Source of the DNA: Agilicoccus flavus
GTDB lineage: Bacteria; Actinomycetota; Actinomycetes; Actinomycetales; Dermatophilaceae
Assembly: GCF_014857905.1 (NCBI RefSeq)
Contig: NZ_JACYXE010000003.1
Coordinates: forward strand, 186,001-250,000
Length of the DNA: 64,000 nucleotides
Direction: 5' to 3'
Position numbers and translations under genes: made by a program. Under the pieces are notes generated by a model. It was not told the DNA's origin and did no database searches. It saw only the letters and a program-made list of their open reading frames with translations. Shown one piece after another: positions 1-8,735 of the stretch (positions are counted from its first letter, which is position 1; the number at the start of each line of letters is the position of its first letter).

Positions 1-30
1 AAGCCGGAACGGCGAGAGGCGGGGGGAGCG

Positions 31-1272
31 ATGAGCCGTCGTCAGTTCCCCCGCCCGCGGCTGACCTCCGACGACGACACCGGGTGCCACGTCCTGCACG
101 TCGACATGGACGCGTTCTACGCGTCGGCGACGCTGCTCGACCACCCGCACCTGCGCGGGACCCCGGTCATCATCGGCGGCGGGCACCGCGGGGTCGTGCT
201 CTCGGCGACCTACGAGGCCCGGGCGTTCGGGGTGAGCGCGGCCATGCCCATGTCGCGCGCCGTGCGATTGTGTCCGACGGCCACGGTCCTGCCGCCCGAC
301 CACGACCGCTACCAGGCCATCTCCGAGGCCGTCATGGCCGTGTTCGCGCAGGTCACGCCGTTCGTCGAGCCACTGTCCCTCGACGAGGCGTTCCTCGACG
401 TCGCGGGGGCGATCCGCCGGCTCGGGCCCCCGGCGACCATCGCGGCGACCCTGCGCGACACGATCGCCGACGAGCAGGGCATCACGTGCTCGATCGGGGT
501 CGCGCCGACGAAGTTCGTCGCCAAGCTCGCCTCGGGCCTGGCCAAGCCCGACGGGATGATCGTCGTGCCCGTCGACGAGGTGGTCCCGTTCGTGCAACAG
601 CTTCCCGTCGGCGCCCTGTGGGGGGTGGGGGAGCGCACCGAGGAGGCGCTCCATCGGCTCGGTCTGCGCACCGTCGCCGACATCGCCCACACCCCGGTCG
701 AGACGATGCGGCGGGCCCTCGGCGAGACGGGGGTCCACCTGCACGCCCTCGCGTGGGGGCGCGACGAGCGGACGGTGACGCCGACGCGCCGCGAGAAGAG
801 CATCTCGAGCGACGAGACGTTCGCCCACGACATCGACGACCCGCAGGAGATCAGGCGCCGGTTGCTGCGCCTCGCGGAGCGGACGAGCGCCCGGGCCCGG
901 GCCGCCGGTTACGTGGGGCGGACCGTCTCGATCAAGGTGAGGTTCGCCGACTTCACGACGATCACGCGGGCGACGACGCTCTCGCAGGCCACCGACGTCA
1001 GCCGGGAGGTGTACGCGGCCGCCGTCCGGCTCTTCGACGCCCTCGCCCTCCAGCGCGCCCGGGTCCGCCTCGTCGGGGTCAAGCTCGAGGGGCTGGTCGA
1101 GGCCGACCGCGCGCCCATGCAGGGGATGCTCGGCGAGCCCGACCACGGGTGGCGTGAGGCCGATCGGGCCGTGGACCGCGCCGGGGCCCGGTTCGGATCG
1201 GGCGTGGTGCGCCCCGCCAGCCTCGTCGGGCTCTCCGGACGGCGTCCGCCCCCGCGTGGGGGCCGCGCGTGA
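31..1272 (+). CDS. dinB: DNA polymerase IV (Y-family, translesion)
   Basis: Error-prone Y-family polymerase that copies past damaged bases. The 413-residue protein has the normal family length. The palm signature HVDMDAFYAS carries the metal ligand D25, and SLDEAFLDV carries the catalytic pair D118-E119. A helix-hairpin-helix thumb follows (around residues 175-230), then the little-finger domain. The ATG is preceded by a strong GGGGGAG ribosome site. A DUF3040 gene lies 343 bp downstream on the same strand, a pairing I recall from Micrococcales, where it usually leads into the mraZ cell-wall cluster; that cluster is absent here. DinB of this type normally works with the beta clamp; I did not find an obvious clamp-binding peptide at the Gly/Pro/Arg-rich C-terminus. 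Confidence 0.95.
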   Translation: MSRRQFPRPRLTSDDDTGCHVLHVDMDAFYASATLLDHPHLRGTPVIIGGGHRGVVLSATYEARAFGVSAAMPMSRAVRLCPTATVLPPDHDRYQAISEAVMAVFAQVTPFVEPLSLDEAFLDVAGAIRRLGPPATIAATLRDTIADEQGITCSIGVAPTKFVAKLASGLAKPDGMIVVPVDEVVPFVQQLPVGALWGVGERTEEALHRLGLRTVADIAHTPVETMRRALGETGVHLHALAWGRDERTVTPTRREKSISSDETFAHDIDDPQEIRRRLLRLAERTSARARAAGYVGRTVSIKVRFADFTTITRATTLSQATDVSREVYAAAVRLFDALALQRARVRLVGVKLEGLVEADRAPMQGMLGEPDHGWREADRAVDRAGARFGSGVVRPASLVGLSGRRPPPRGGRA

Positions 1273-1615
1273 GGGGGGCGATGCGGTCGGTTCCGGCGTC
1301 GATCCGCGTCCGATCCGGGCGCAACCGCGTCTGAGGTCGGGCTCATCCGGGCGTGGGCCCGGCCCCCGGGCGACGGCGGCGGATGGATGATCGAAAGAAT
1401 GTCGCAGATCGGGCAGTCCGGACCGTCGGCCCCGCTATCCTTCCCGCCGTCGGGGGCTTATCCTGGCATGAGGGACCGTCGTAGGTTCGGGTCCGTACGG
1501 TCGATGACGCGATGCGGCGTCGGCGGGGCGGCCACGCGTTCTACGGGGATCGGTCAGGTCGGCGGCGTACGCCCCGGGGTGGGGTTGTCCGTCGTGAACG
1601 TCATGGAGGTGCAAG
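1273..1615. other. Intergenic region between dinB and DUF3040
   Basis: No gene is supported in these 343 bases; the open frames are GC shadows lacking a ribosome site. Two TATCCT hexamers (about 1436 and 1459) resemble actinobacterial -10 boxes, but neither has a convincing -35 element 16-18 bp upstream. The DUF3040 promoter is probably here because dinB is too far away for close coupling. Confidence 0.4.
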
Positions 1616-2047
1616 GTGCCGCTTTCCGAGAACGAACAGAAGCTCCTCGAGCAGATGGAACGCGCGCTGTACGCGGAGGATCCGCGCTTCGCCTCCCAGA
1701 TGAAGGGCAGCCGGATGACCTCGGCGTCCAAGCGCCGCATCGTCGTCGGGTCCTGTGCGGTGCTCGCGGGCCTCGGCCTCGTCATCGGCGGTGTCGCCGC
1801 CGAGCTCGTGGCGCTGGGGGTCGTCGGCTTCGTCGTCATGGTGGCCGGCGTGGCCTGGGCCGTGACGCCCGCGCGGCAGAGCGGCGGGCCGGCCTCGGTG
1901 GGCCCCGACGGCACCACCTCCCGCCCGCGCCGCTCCAAGCGTGGCTCCTCGACCAAGGGAGCCAAGGGAGCCGCGTCGTCGGAGTCGTTCACCCAGCGCA
2001 TGGAGGGCCGTTGGGAGAAGCGCCGCCGCGAGGGCCAGGGCTTCTGA
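1616..2047 (+). CDS. DUF3040 domain membrane protein
   Basis: Small actinobacterial membrane protein of unknown function, 143 residues. It opens with the family hallmark PLSENEQKLLEQMERALYAEDPRFA, in which an acidic helix precedes the membrane part. Two hydrophobic helices follow (around residues 42-84), then a basic, Ser/Arg-rich tail. I chose the GTG at 1616 because GGAGGTG lies a few bases upstream and the conserved N-terminus begins exactly there. In many actinobacteria this gene sits just upstream of mraZ; here the next gene is convergent, so it appears to be transcribed alone or with dinB. Confidence 0.85.
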   Translation: MPLSENEQKLLEQMERALYAEDPRFASQMKGSRMTSASKRRIVVGSCAVLAGLGLVIGGVAAELVALGVVGFVVMVAGVAWAVTPARQSGGPASVGPDGTTSRPRRSKRGSSTKGAKGAASSESFTQRMEGRWEKRRREGQGF

Positions 2048-2052
2048 GCCGG

Positions 2053-2077
2053 GGCCTCGTACCCTCGTACGGAGGCC
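2053..2077. terminator. Imperfect hairpin between convergent genes
   Basis: GGCCTC pairs with GAGGCC, and an inner GTAC pairs with GTAC across a single-base bulge. It lies six bases after the DUF3040 stop and before the convergent DUF456 gene, as expected of a terminator. There is no U-tract, which is common in high-GC actinobacteria. Confidence 0.4.
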
Positions 2078-2200
2078 GGAGTCCGGAGCCTCGTATCGAC
2101 ACACGGCCACGATGCCTGGACCGTGTACATCCGCGATGACCAGGCACGATCATCAGCGACGACCGGGCCACGACGTCGCTGCGGGTCAACGTCGGTGCGG

Positions 2201-2701
2201 TCAACCGCCCCGCGCGGCGACGATCACCGCGACAACCCAGGTGGTGGCCATGGCGAGCCCGCCGACGACCTCGATCCCGTAGCTGAGCAGCGCCGCCCGG
2301 ACCGCCGCGAGCGTCGAGGTCCACGCCGATCCTGATCCGACGCGGGCCAGCTCGCACAGGTACACCCCGAGCACGAAGAAGAGCGGCAGGCCGACGACGG
2401 GCACCACGAAGAACCCGATCAGTCCGGCCACGAGGCCGACGACCGTCGTCCGATCGGGTACCCCGGCGGCGCGTAGCCGTCGCCCGGGGAGCAGGTACTG
2501 CAAGCCCCAGCCGAGCGCGAAGATCACGGTCGCGACGCCCGCCACGGTCCAGGCGAATGCCGCCCCCGTCGACGAGGCCGTCACGAGGGCCCACACGACG
2601 ACGGCGCCCCACACGAGCAGGGCGCCGGGAAGAACGGGGACGACGATCCCCACCAGACCCACGAGAATCGCGAGGCCGGCGAGGGTCGTCGCCACCGCCA
2701 T
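2201..2701 (-). CDS. DUF456 domain membrane protein
   Basis: Integral membrane protein of 166 residues matching the DUF456 pattern: about five hydrophobic segments with glycine-rich turns (VGLVGIVVPVLPGALLVWGA near the start, VAGLIGFFVVPVVGLPLFFV in the middle). No enzymatic motif is visible and the family has no established function. It starts 14 bases after the stop of the zinc-ribbon gene on the same strand, so the two probably share a transcript. The ribosome site is weak, which fits translation coupled to the upstream gene. Confidence 0.8.
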   Translation of the reverse strand: MAVATTLAGLAILVGLVGIVVPVLPGALLVWGAVVVWALVTASSTGAAFAWTVAGVATVIFALGWGLQYLLPGRRLRAAGVPDRTTVVGLVAGLIGFFVVPVVGLPLFFVLGVYLCELARVGSGSAWTSTLAAVRAALLSYGIEVVGGLAMATTWVVAVIVAARGG

Positions 2702-2715
2702 GTCGTCCGGACCGA

Positions 2716-2937
2716 TCAGCCGGCGGTCTCGGGGGTCTTCGAGTCCTCGTGGAGACGGTCCGTCTCGTCGTGGATCTCGACCGCGACGTTCGCCAACTTC
2801 GGGGCGTGCTCACGGCCGTGGTGAGCACAGAACAGCAGCTCGCCGCCGCTCTCGAGGCGGGCGCGGACGTAGGCCTGGGCTCCGCAGCGGTCGCAGCGGT
2901 CGGCCGAGGTCAGGGGCGTTGCCAATGCAGCGTTCAC
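2716..2937 (-). CDS. DUF7455-type small zinc-ribbon protein
   Basis: A 73-residue protein with the arrangement CDRCG then FCAHHGREH, which gives two Cys and further Cys/His ligands for a zinc ribbon; this is the pattern of the DUF7455 proteins found beside the principal sigma factor and parE in actinobacteria. The tail is acidic. The GTG at 2937 is preceded by GGAAGG at good spacing. It is divergent from parE, with 417 bases between, and leads into DUF456. No enzymatic role is suggested; nucleic-acid or protein binding is likely for a ribbon of this size, but that is inference. Confidence 0.75.
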   Translation of the reverse strand: MNAALATPLTSADRCDRCGAQAYVRARLESGGELLFCAHHGREHAPKLANVAVEIHDETDRLHEDSKTPETAG

Positions 2938-3354
2938 GTCAGCCTTCCATTCGTTCTCCGGAACCCGAGCCGCCGTACTGCGGCCCGGAGGACGTTCCGG
3001 CTCACCTGTGCCAACAGTGAAGCACGCTCGTTCGTTCCCGCCTCGCCAGGGCGGTCGCCGTGTCGGGCGGAAGCGTGCGCCGGTGTCGGTCACCGATGCG
3101 GCGCGAGCAGGTGCCGACGCCGCGATCACGGTTCCTATCGGCCGGCCCGTCGCGGGCATCGACCCTTTTCGTCCCCCGCATCCCCCGCATCCCGCCCCAG
3201 GCCGTGGCCGCTCCCACGCCCGTGCCGGCGGCCCACGACGACCGGCCACCGCGTGGCGCGGCGGGGGCTGTCGGTGCCGCGCGTTAGCCTGACGAGCGAT
3301 CCGCCCCGCGCGCGACGCGCGGGGCCGCACCCGGCGAACGGCAAGGGAGAACAC
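2938..3354. other. Divergent promoter region, DUF7455 / parE
   Basis: This 417-base stretch carries no supported gene and should hold the promoters of two divergent units. A TAGCCT hexamer about 65 bases before the parE GTG is the best -10-like element seen. Two tandem copies of CCCCCGCAT occur near 3175. Nothing resembles an RNA gene. Confidence 0.4.
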
Positions 3355-5487
3355 GTGGCCTCGGCTCCGACGACGACCAGGCGAGGTGGGGGGACCGACT
3401 ACACCGCCCGCCACCTCCAGGTGCTCGAAGGGCTCGAGGCGGTGCGCAAGCGTCCGGGCATGTACATCGGCTCGACCGACGGCCGGGGCCTCATGCACTG
3501 CCTGTGGGAGATCATCGACAACTCCGTGGACGAGGCCCTCGGTTCCCACGCGAGCACCATCGTCGTCACCCTCCACGACGACGGCTCGGTCGAGGTCAGC
3601 GACGACGGCCGCGGCATCCCCGTCGACGTCGAACCCCGCACCGGCCTCTCCGGCGTCGAGGTCGTCTTCACCAAGCTGCACGCGGGCGGCAAGTTCGGCG
3701 GGGGCTCGTACACCGCCTCCGGGGGTCTGCACGGCGTGGGCGCGTCCGTCGTCAACGCCCTGTCCGAGCGGCTCGACGTCGAGGTCGACCGCGGCGGCAA
3801 GGTCTACCGGATGTGCTTCCACCGCGGGGAGCCCGGCACGTTCGAGGACGGGCAGGGCCGCGGCCCGGCCAGCCCGTTCACGCCGTTCGTCGAGCGCAGC
3901 GAACTGCCCGTCGTCGGGAAGGCGCCGCGCGGGCGCACCGGAACGCGGATCCGCTACTGGGCCGACCGGCAGATCTTCGGTCGGGACGCCGAGTTCTCCT
4001 ACGGAGACCTGATCGACCGGGCCCGCCAGACGAGCTTCCTCGTCCCCGGCCTGTCGCTGACGATCCGCGACGAGCGGGGCCTGCCGGGCACGCCCGGCGC
4101 GGACGGACCGCACGAGGAGGTCTTCCTCCACGACGGCGGCATCAGCGAGTTCACCGAGTACCTGGCCCCCGACCAGTCCGTCACCGACGTCTGGCGCCTG
4201 CAGGGCAGCGGCACGTTCACCGAGACGGTCCCCGTGCTCGACGAGCGCGGCCACATGAGCCCCCAGGAGGTGACGCGCGAGGCGGCCGTCGACGTCGCCC
4301 TGCGGTGGGGGATCGGGTACGAGACCAAGGTGAGGTCGTTCGTCAACATCATCGCCACCCCCAAGGGCGGCACCCACCTCGCGGGGTTCGAGGCGGCGCT
4401 GCTCAAGGTGGTCCGCAAGCAGGTCGAGGAGCGCTCGCGCGCCCTGAAGTCCGGCTCCGACCGGCCCGAGAAGGAGGACGTGCTCGCCGGCCTCACCGCC
4501 GTCGTCACCGTCCGGCTCGCCGAGCCGCAGTTCGAGGGGCAGACCAAGGAGGTGCTCGGCACGAGCGCGGTCCGCGGCATCGTCTCCCGCGTCGTCGAGC
4601 GCGAGCTGGGGGCCCTGCTCCGCTCGGTCAAGCGGGGCGAGAAGCAGCAGGCGGCGGCCGTCCTCGAGAAGGTCGTCGCCGAGATGAAGGCGCGGGTGTC
4701 GGCCCGGGCCCACAAGGAGGCGCAGCGGCGCAAGACGGCGCTCGAGTCGAGCTCGCTGCCGAGCAAGCTCTACGACTGCCGCACCTCGGACGTCGACCGG
4801 ACCGAGTTGTTCATCGTCGAGGGCGACTCGGCGATGGGCACCGCGAAGGCGGCGCGCAGCAGCGAGTTCCAGGCCCTGCTGCCGATCCGCGGGAAGATCC
4901 TCAACGTCCAGAAGGCGTCGATCACGGACATGCTCGGCAACAAGGAATGCGCGTCGATCATCCAGGTGATCGGCGCCGGGTCCGGGCGCACGTTCGACCT
5001 CGACGCCGCCCGGTACGGCAAGGTCATCATCATGACCGACGCCGACGTCGACGGCGCTCACATCCGCACCCTGCTGCTCACCCTGTTCTTCAGGTACATG
5101 CGGCCCCTCGTGGCGGCCGGACGCGTCTACGCGGCCGTGCCCCCGCTGCACCGCATCGAGGTCGTCAACGCCGGCGCCAAGAAGAACGAGCTCGTCTACA
5201 CGTACAACGAGGCCGAGATGCGACGCACCGTCGCGTCCCTGCACAAGCGCGGCAAGCGGATCAAGGAGCCGATGCAGCGGTACAAGGGTCTCGGCGAGAT
5301 GGACGCGGACCAGCTGCGGGACACGACGATGGACCCGCGCCATCGGTTGCTGCGCCGGGTGACCCTCGCCGACGCCGAGGCCGCCGAGCGCGTGTTCGAC
5401 CTGCTCATGGGCACCGACGTGGCCCCGCGCAAGGACTTCATCGTCGACGCCGCCGACCGGCTCGACGCCGAGCGCATCGACGCCTGA
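3355..5487 (+). CDS. parE: DNA topoisomerase IV subunit B (GyrB-type ATPase)
   Basis: ATPase subunit of a type IIA topoisomerase that decatenates daughter chromosomes, 710 residues. The GHKL ATPase domain shows WEIIDNSVDEAL (catalytic base E52, Mg ligand N56), DDGRGIP (84-89) and the ATP lid GGLHGVGAS (about 123-131). The TOPRIM domain has EGDSAMG with E489 and the D562-x-D564-x-D566 triad. I chose the GTG at 3355, preceded by AAGGGAG; the open frame continues upstream but that part is low complexity and not conserved. I call it topoisomerase IV rather than gyrase because its partner at 19994-22678 lacks the GyrA box and because both lie in the order typical of actinobacterial parE...parC. 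Confidence 0.9.
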   Translation: MASAPTTTRRGGGTDYTARHLQVLEGLEAVRKRPGMYIGSTDGRGLMHCLWEIIDNSVDEALGSHASTIVVTLHDDGSVEVSDDGRGIPVDVEPRTGLSGVEVVFTKLHAGGKFGGGSYTASGGLHGVGASVVNALSERLDVEVDRGGKVYRMCFHRGEPGTFEDGQGRGPASPFTPFVERSELPVVGKAPRGRTGTRIRYWADRQIFGRDAEFSYGDLIDRARQTSFLVPGLSLTIRDERGLPGTPGADGPHEEVFLHDGGISEFTEYLAPDQSVTDVWRLQGSGTFTETVPVLDERGHMSPQEVTREAAVDVALRWGIGYETKVRSFVNIIATPKGGTHLAGFEAALLKVVRKQVEERSRALKSGSDRPEKEDVLAGLTAVVTVRLAEPQFEGQTKEVLGTSAVRGIVSRVVERELGALLRSVKRGEKQQAAAVLEKVVAEMKARVSARAHKEAQRRKTALESSSLPSKLYDCRTSDVDRTELFIVEGDSAMGTAKAARSSEFQALLPIRGKILNVQKASITDMLGNKECASIIQVIGAGSGRTFDLDAARYGKVIIMTDADVDGAHIRTLLLTLFFRYMRPLVAAGRVYAAVPPLHRIEVVNAGAKKNELVYTYNEAEMRRTVASLHKRGKRIKEPMQRYKGLGEMDADQLRDTTMDPRHRLLRRVTLADAEAAERVFDLLMGTDVAPRKDFIVDAADRLDAERIDA

Positions 5488-5526
5488 CCCGCCACCTCTC
5501 GGGTGCCCCGGCCGCCCGCGGACGAC

Positions 5527-6525
5527 TCAGAGCGCGGTGACGTCGGCGTCGAAGCAGGTCGAGGGGACGGGGGCGGCCCCGCACGAGCCGGGCCGGGCGG
5601 GCCCGCCGACGCGGTGGGAGACCTCGACGGCCCAGCGGCGGCCGTCGGCGTGGGTGACCTCCACCCGACGCGTCGGGCCCGACGGATCCGACGGCCGGGT
5701 GCGCACCCGCAGCGCGAGGAGGTCGTCGACCCCGGCGTGCTCGCGGACGGCGGCGTCGGCGACCTGCTCGACCAGGCCGAGGTAGGACAGCCCCCGCAGG
5801 CCCGATCTCACGTCCAGGCCCGCGGGAAGCCGGTCGCCGGCGGCGGCGTCGACGGCCTCGACCGCGACGCCGGCGTCGAGCCGACCGAGGGTCGTGCCGT
5901 GGGGCAGGAGCACGGCCGTCGGGGCGAAGCGGTGCCCGCCGGTGTGACTGCACTCCCACACCTGGCCGGGCCGGGCCGCGGCGGCGTCCCGGGCCACGGG
6001 CCGGCCGCGCACTGCGCAGCACACGTCACGCTTGCTGTGGGCGCAGACGAGCAGCACCGGCTCCGCCCGGGGGGTGAGCCAGGGGGCGGCGGCGAGCACG
6101 GCCGGGGCGTCGCCCGCGGCGATCGCGGCCCACGGCAGGTCGATCACCCGCGCGGGGTCGGTGACGGTCCCGGCGAGGAGCCACGGCCGCCCCTGCGGCA
6201 TGCCCCCCGCGACGAAGACGGTCCGCTCGTCCGGCCCCGGCGACCGCGGCGTGCCGTCACGGCCGGCCGGTCGGCCGCCCCGGTCGGCGGCGGCGTCGCG
6301 CCCGGACACCGCGCGCACGAGCAGCGCGCGTCCGCCCGCTGCAGCGGACTCGCGTTCGAGGGCCGAGCCCACCCGGGGGTCGAGACGCGAGGAGTCGAAG
6401 GCGGTCCGGCCCCACGGCCCCGGCTGCTCGAGCGCCACCCAGAACCCGGCGATCGACGCGGTACCCCACGCGGGCTCGTCGGCCGCGTCCCACGCCATCG
6501 AGCAGGCGTCGGCGGAGAGAGGCAT
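5527..6525 (-). CDS. Sucrase/ferredoxin-like family protein
   Basis: A 332-residue protein of the sucrase/ferredoxin-like family, which has a thioredoxin-fold [2Fe-2S] ferredoxin domain. The diagnostic motifs are CAHSKRDVCCAVRGRP and, about 25 residues later, WECSHTGGHRFAPT; the Cys and His residues are the likely cluster ligands. The C-terminal third is an additional domain that includes a RRVEVTHADGRRWAVEVS strand pair. The ATG at 6525 begins just before the conserved region; the ribosome site is weak. It converges on parE with 39 bases between stops, an order common in actinobacteria. Probably a cytosolic electron carrier; its partner is unknown. Confidence 0.8.
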   Translation of the reverse strand: MPLSADACSMAWDAADEPAWGTASIAGFWVALEQPGPWGRTAFDSSRLDPRVGSALERESAAAGGRALLVRAVSGRDAAADRGGRPAGRDGTPRSPGPDERTVFVAGGMPQGRPWLLAGTVTDPARVIDLPWAAIAAGDAPAVLAAAPWLTPRAEPVLLVCAHSKRDVCCAVRGRPVARDAAAARPGQVWECSHTGGHRFAPTAVLLPHGTTLGRLDAGVAVEAVDAAAGDRLPAGLDVRSGLRGLSYLGLVEQVADAAVREHAGVDDLLALRVRTRPSDPSGPTRRVEVTHADGRRWAVEVSHRVGGPARPGSCGAAPVPSTCFDADVTAL

Positions 6526-6651
6526 GGCGCCCAACCTAGCGCGCGGGCCCGCCGTGCTCAGGACGCCCCGGGGAGGTTGCGGTTCGGCAAAGACTGGGTG
6601 TGGACCGGGTCCGCGCTGGACCTGCGCCCGACGCAGGGCCAGGGTGTCTCC

Positions 6652-8091
6652 ATGACCGCACACAGTTCAGGATCGGCGGCCGCCCCGTCCGAGTCCTCCC
6701 AGCACCCCGGGGAGGAGGAGGGACACGGCCTCGTCCGCCGGATCGGCCCGGGCCTGCTCCTCCTCTTCATCGTCGGCGACATCCTCGGCACCGGCGTCTA
6801 CGCGCTCACCGGCAAGGTCGCCAAGGAGGTCGGCGGCGCGGTGTGGCTGCCCTTCCTGTGCGCCTTCGTCGTGGCCATGCTCACCGCGTTCAGCTACCTC
6901 GAGCTCGTGACGAAGTACCCGAAGGCGGGCGGCGCCGCCGTCTACACGCACCGCGCGTTCGGGGTGCACTTCATCACGTTCCTCGTCGCGTTCACCGTCA
7001 TGTGCTCCGGCCTGACGAGCGCCTCCAGCGCGTCCAAGGCGTTCGCCGGCAACCTCGGCGAGGTCATGGGCTGGAAGTCCGGGGCCGTCCTGCTCCTCAT
7101 CGCGTTGCTCTTCATGACGGCCATCGCGCTCGTCAACTTCCGCGGCGTCGCCGAGAGCGTCAAGCTCAACGTCGTGCTCACCCTCATCGAGCTCACCGGT
7201 CTGGCCATCATCATCGTGATCGGCTTCTACGCGATCGGTCTCGGCAAGGGCGACACGTCCAAGCTCATGGAGATCAGCATCCCCGAGGGCGAGACGGCGT
7301 TCACGGCGGTCACCGCCGCCACGGCGCTCGCGTTCTTCGCCATGGTCGGGTTCGAGGACTCCGTCAACATGGCCGAGGAGACCAAGGACCCGGTACGGAT
7401 CTTCCCGAAGATCATGCTCATCGGCCTGACGATCACCGGCGTCATCTACGTCCTCGTCTGCATCTCCTCGGTGGCGCTCGTGCCGCCCGCCGAGCTCGGC
7501 GAGGGGGACGCCCCGCTGCTCAAGGTCGTCGCCGCGGGCGCCCCGAGCTTCCCGGTGTCGATCTTCGCCTTCATCACGATGTTCGCCGTCGCCAACTCGG
7601 CCCTCATCAACATGCTCATGGCGTCGCGGCTGCTCTACGGCATGGCGCACGAGGAGGTCCTGCCCAAGGTTCTGGGTCGCGTGCACCGCACGCGCCGCAC
7701 GCCGTGGGTCGCGATCATCTTCACGACCGTGCTCGCCTTCGGGCTCATCTGGTTCGCCGACCTCACCGCCCTCGGTGGCACGACGTCGTTCCTGTTGCTC
7801 GTCGTCTTCACGATCGTCAACATCGCCGTGCTCGTCCTGCGCAAGGACCGGGTCGACCACAAGCACTTCCGCGCGCCCACGGCCGTCCCCGTCATCGGGG
7901 CCGTCGTCTGCGCCTACCTCGCCAGCCCGCTCTCGGGTCGCGCGGTGCGCGACTACCAGGTCGGTGGCGTGCTCCTCATCGTCGGCATGGTCCTGTGGGC
8001 CCTCACGTGGTTCATCAACCGGGCGATCTACTCCAAGCCCACGTACGCCAAGCACCCCGAGTCCCTCGGCGGGCACGTGGACGAGGACTGA
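6652..8091 (+). CDS. APC-family amino acid permease
   Basis: Twelve-helix amino acid/polyamine/organocation transporter of 479 residues. Helix 1 has the unwound substrate-binding signature GDILGTGVYALTGKV, and helix 6 has FFAMVGFEDSVNMAEETKDP, both typical of the cationic and neutral amino-acid APC branch. The first 30 residues are a hydrophilic, cytoplasmic Ser/Glu-rich tail. The start is the ATG at 6652; only a weak GGGT lies upstream. The gene stands alone, divergent from the ferredoxin-like gene and followed by a strong terminator. The substrate cannot be deduced from context. Confidence 0.85.
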   Translation: MTAHSSGSAAAPSESSQHPGEEEGHGLVRRIGPGLLLLFIVGDILGTGVYALTGKVAKEVGGAVWLPFLCAFVVAMLTAFSYLELVTKYPKAGGAAVYTHRAFGVHFITFLVAFTVMCSGLTSASSASKAFAGNLGEVMGWKSGAVLLLIALLFMTAIALVNFRGVAESVKLNVVLTLIELTGLAIIIVIGFYAIGLGKGDTSKLMEISIPEGETAFTAVTAATALAFFAMVGFEDSVNMAEETKDPVRIFPKIMLIGLTITGVIYVLVCISSVALVPPAELGEGDAPLLKVVAAGAPSFPVSIFAFITMFAVANSALINMLMASRLLYGMAHEEVLPKVLGRVHRTRRTPWVAIIFTTVLAFGLIWFADLTALGGTTSFLLLVVFTIVNIAVLVLRKDRVDHKHFRAPTAVPVIGAVVCAYLASPLSGRAVRDYQVGGVLLIVGMVLWALTWFINRAIYSKPTYAKHPESLGGHVDED

Positions 8092-8119
8092 GCCCGAGTC
8101 CGAACGCCCCGCCCCGGAC

Positions 8120-8150
8120 GGGGCCGCGCCCCACGAAGGGGCGCGGCCCC
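8120..8150 (+). terminator. Strong hairpin after the APC permease
   Basis: A perfect 13-bp stem, GGGGCCGCGCCCC paired with its complement across an ACGAA loop, begins 28 bases after the permease stop. It separates the permease from the cupin and glycerol genes. No U-tract follows. Confidence 0.7.
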
Positions 8151-8234
8151 GTTCGCCGTTCGCCGTACCGGGGACGGGCTCTCCCGCTAGCGTCGAGGCA
8201 TGCGAGCGGACGTTCGAGGCGGACGGAGATGGCG

Positions 8235-8648
8235 ATGAGCAACGAGAGCGACCACCCCGACGAGGTCGGACCCGCCGGGCCCGGTGCAGCGGGCCGGCGG
8301 CGCCCGGGCACGGACGTGGGCACGGCCACCCCCACCGGTGGCCTGTCCGGCCGGGCGGCCTCGCGCGGCGGGCGGCCCGGCGCCGCGACCGTGCTCGACG
8401 TCGACACCGCGAAGGTGGTCGTGTTCGAGTTCGACACCGGCGACGCGCTCGCCGAGCACGCCGCCCACCACCCGATCCTCGTGCAGGTGATCCGCGGGCG
8501 CGTGGGCTTCGACCTGCCGGATCGCTCGATCGAGCTGGCGCCGGGGGAGGTCCTGCACCTGACCCCGCTGCTCCGGCACGGCGTGCGGGCCCTGGAGCCC
8601 ACCACGCTCACGGTGACGATGCTGCGGGGCTCGGCCGAGCGCGGCTAG
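8235..8648 (+). CDS. Small cupin-domain protein
   Basis: A 137-residue protein with one cupin barrel (about residues 60-130). The segment HHPILVQVIRGRVGFDLPDRS followed by LAPGEVLHLTPLLRHGVRAL matches the two cupin motifs, and the His residues are potential metal ligands. The first 50 residues are Gly/Ala/Arg-rich and probably disordered. ATGs occur at 8229 and 8235; I prefer the second because GGAG lies six bases before it. It precedes glpD by 87 bases but shows no evident link with glycerol use. The ligand is unknown. Confidence 0.75.
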   Translation: MSNESDHPDEVGPAGPGAAGRRRPGTDVGTATPTGGLSGRAASRGGRPGAATVLDVDTAKVVVFEFDTGDALAEHAAHHPILVQVIRGRVGFDLPDRSIELAPGEVLHLTPLLRHGVRALEPTTLTVTMLRGSAERG

Positions 8649-8668
8649 GTCCCCGACCCGGCCCCGTG

Positions 8669-8676
8669 TTGCGCAA
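8669..8676. promoter_or_regulatory. Small palindrome upstream of glpD
   Basis: The 8-bp palindrome TTGCGCAA sits 60 bases before the glpD start in the only intergenic space in front of the glycerol genes. It could be half of an operator for a glycerol regulator (IclR/GylR or DeoR type), but no regulator gene lies nearby and so short a palindrome may be chance. Confidence 0.25.
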
Positions 8677-8735
8677 TTCGGAGCGGGCAGAAAGGGTGGA
8701 GGACCGCACGCCGACGCAGCGCCGAGGAGATCGTG

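Noticed and set aside
2557-3354. N-terminal extension of ParE
   Set aside because: Low-complexity sequence overlapping two minus-strand genes; the GTG at 3355 has a good ribosome site and fits the family length.
2716-5343. 875-codon open frame antisense to parE
   Set aside because: Only its last 73 codons (the zinc-ribbon gene) are real; the rest mirrors parE in GC-rich DNA, with repetitive composition and no domain.
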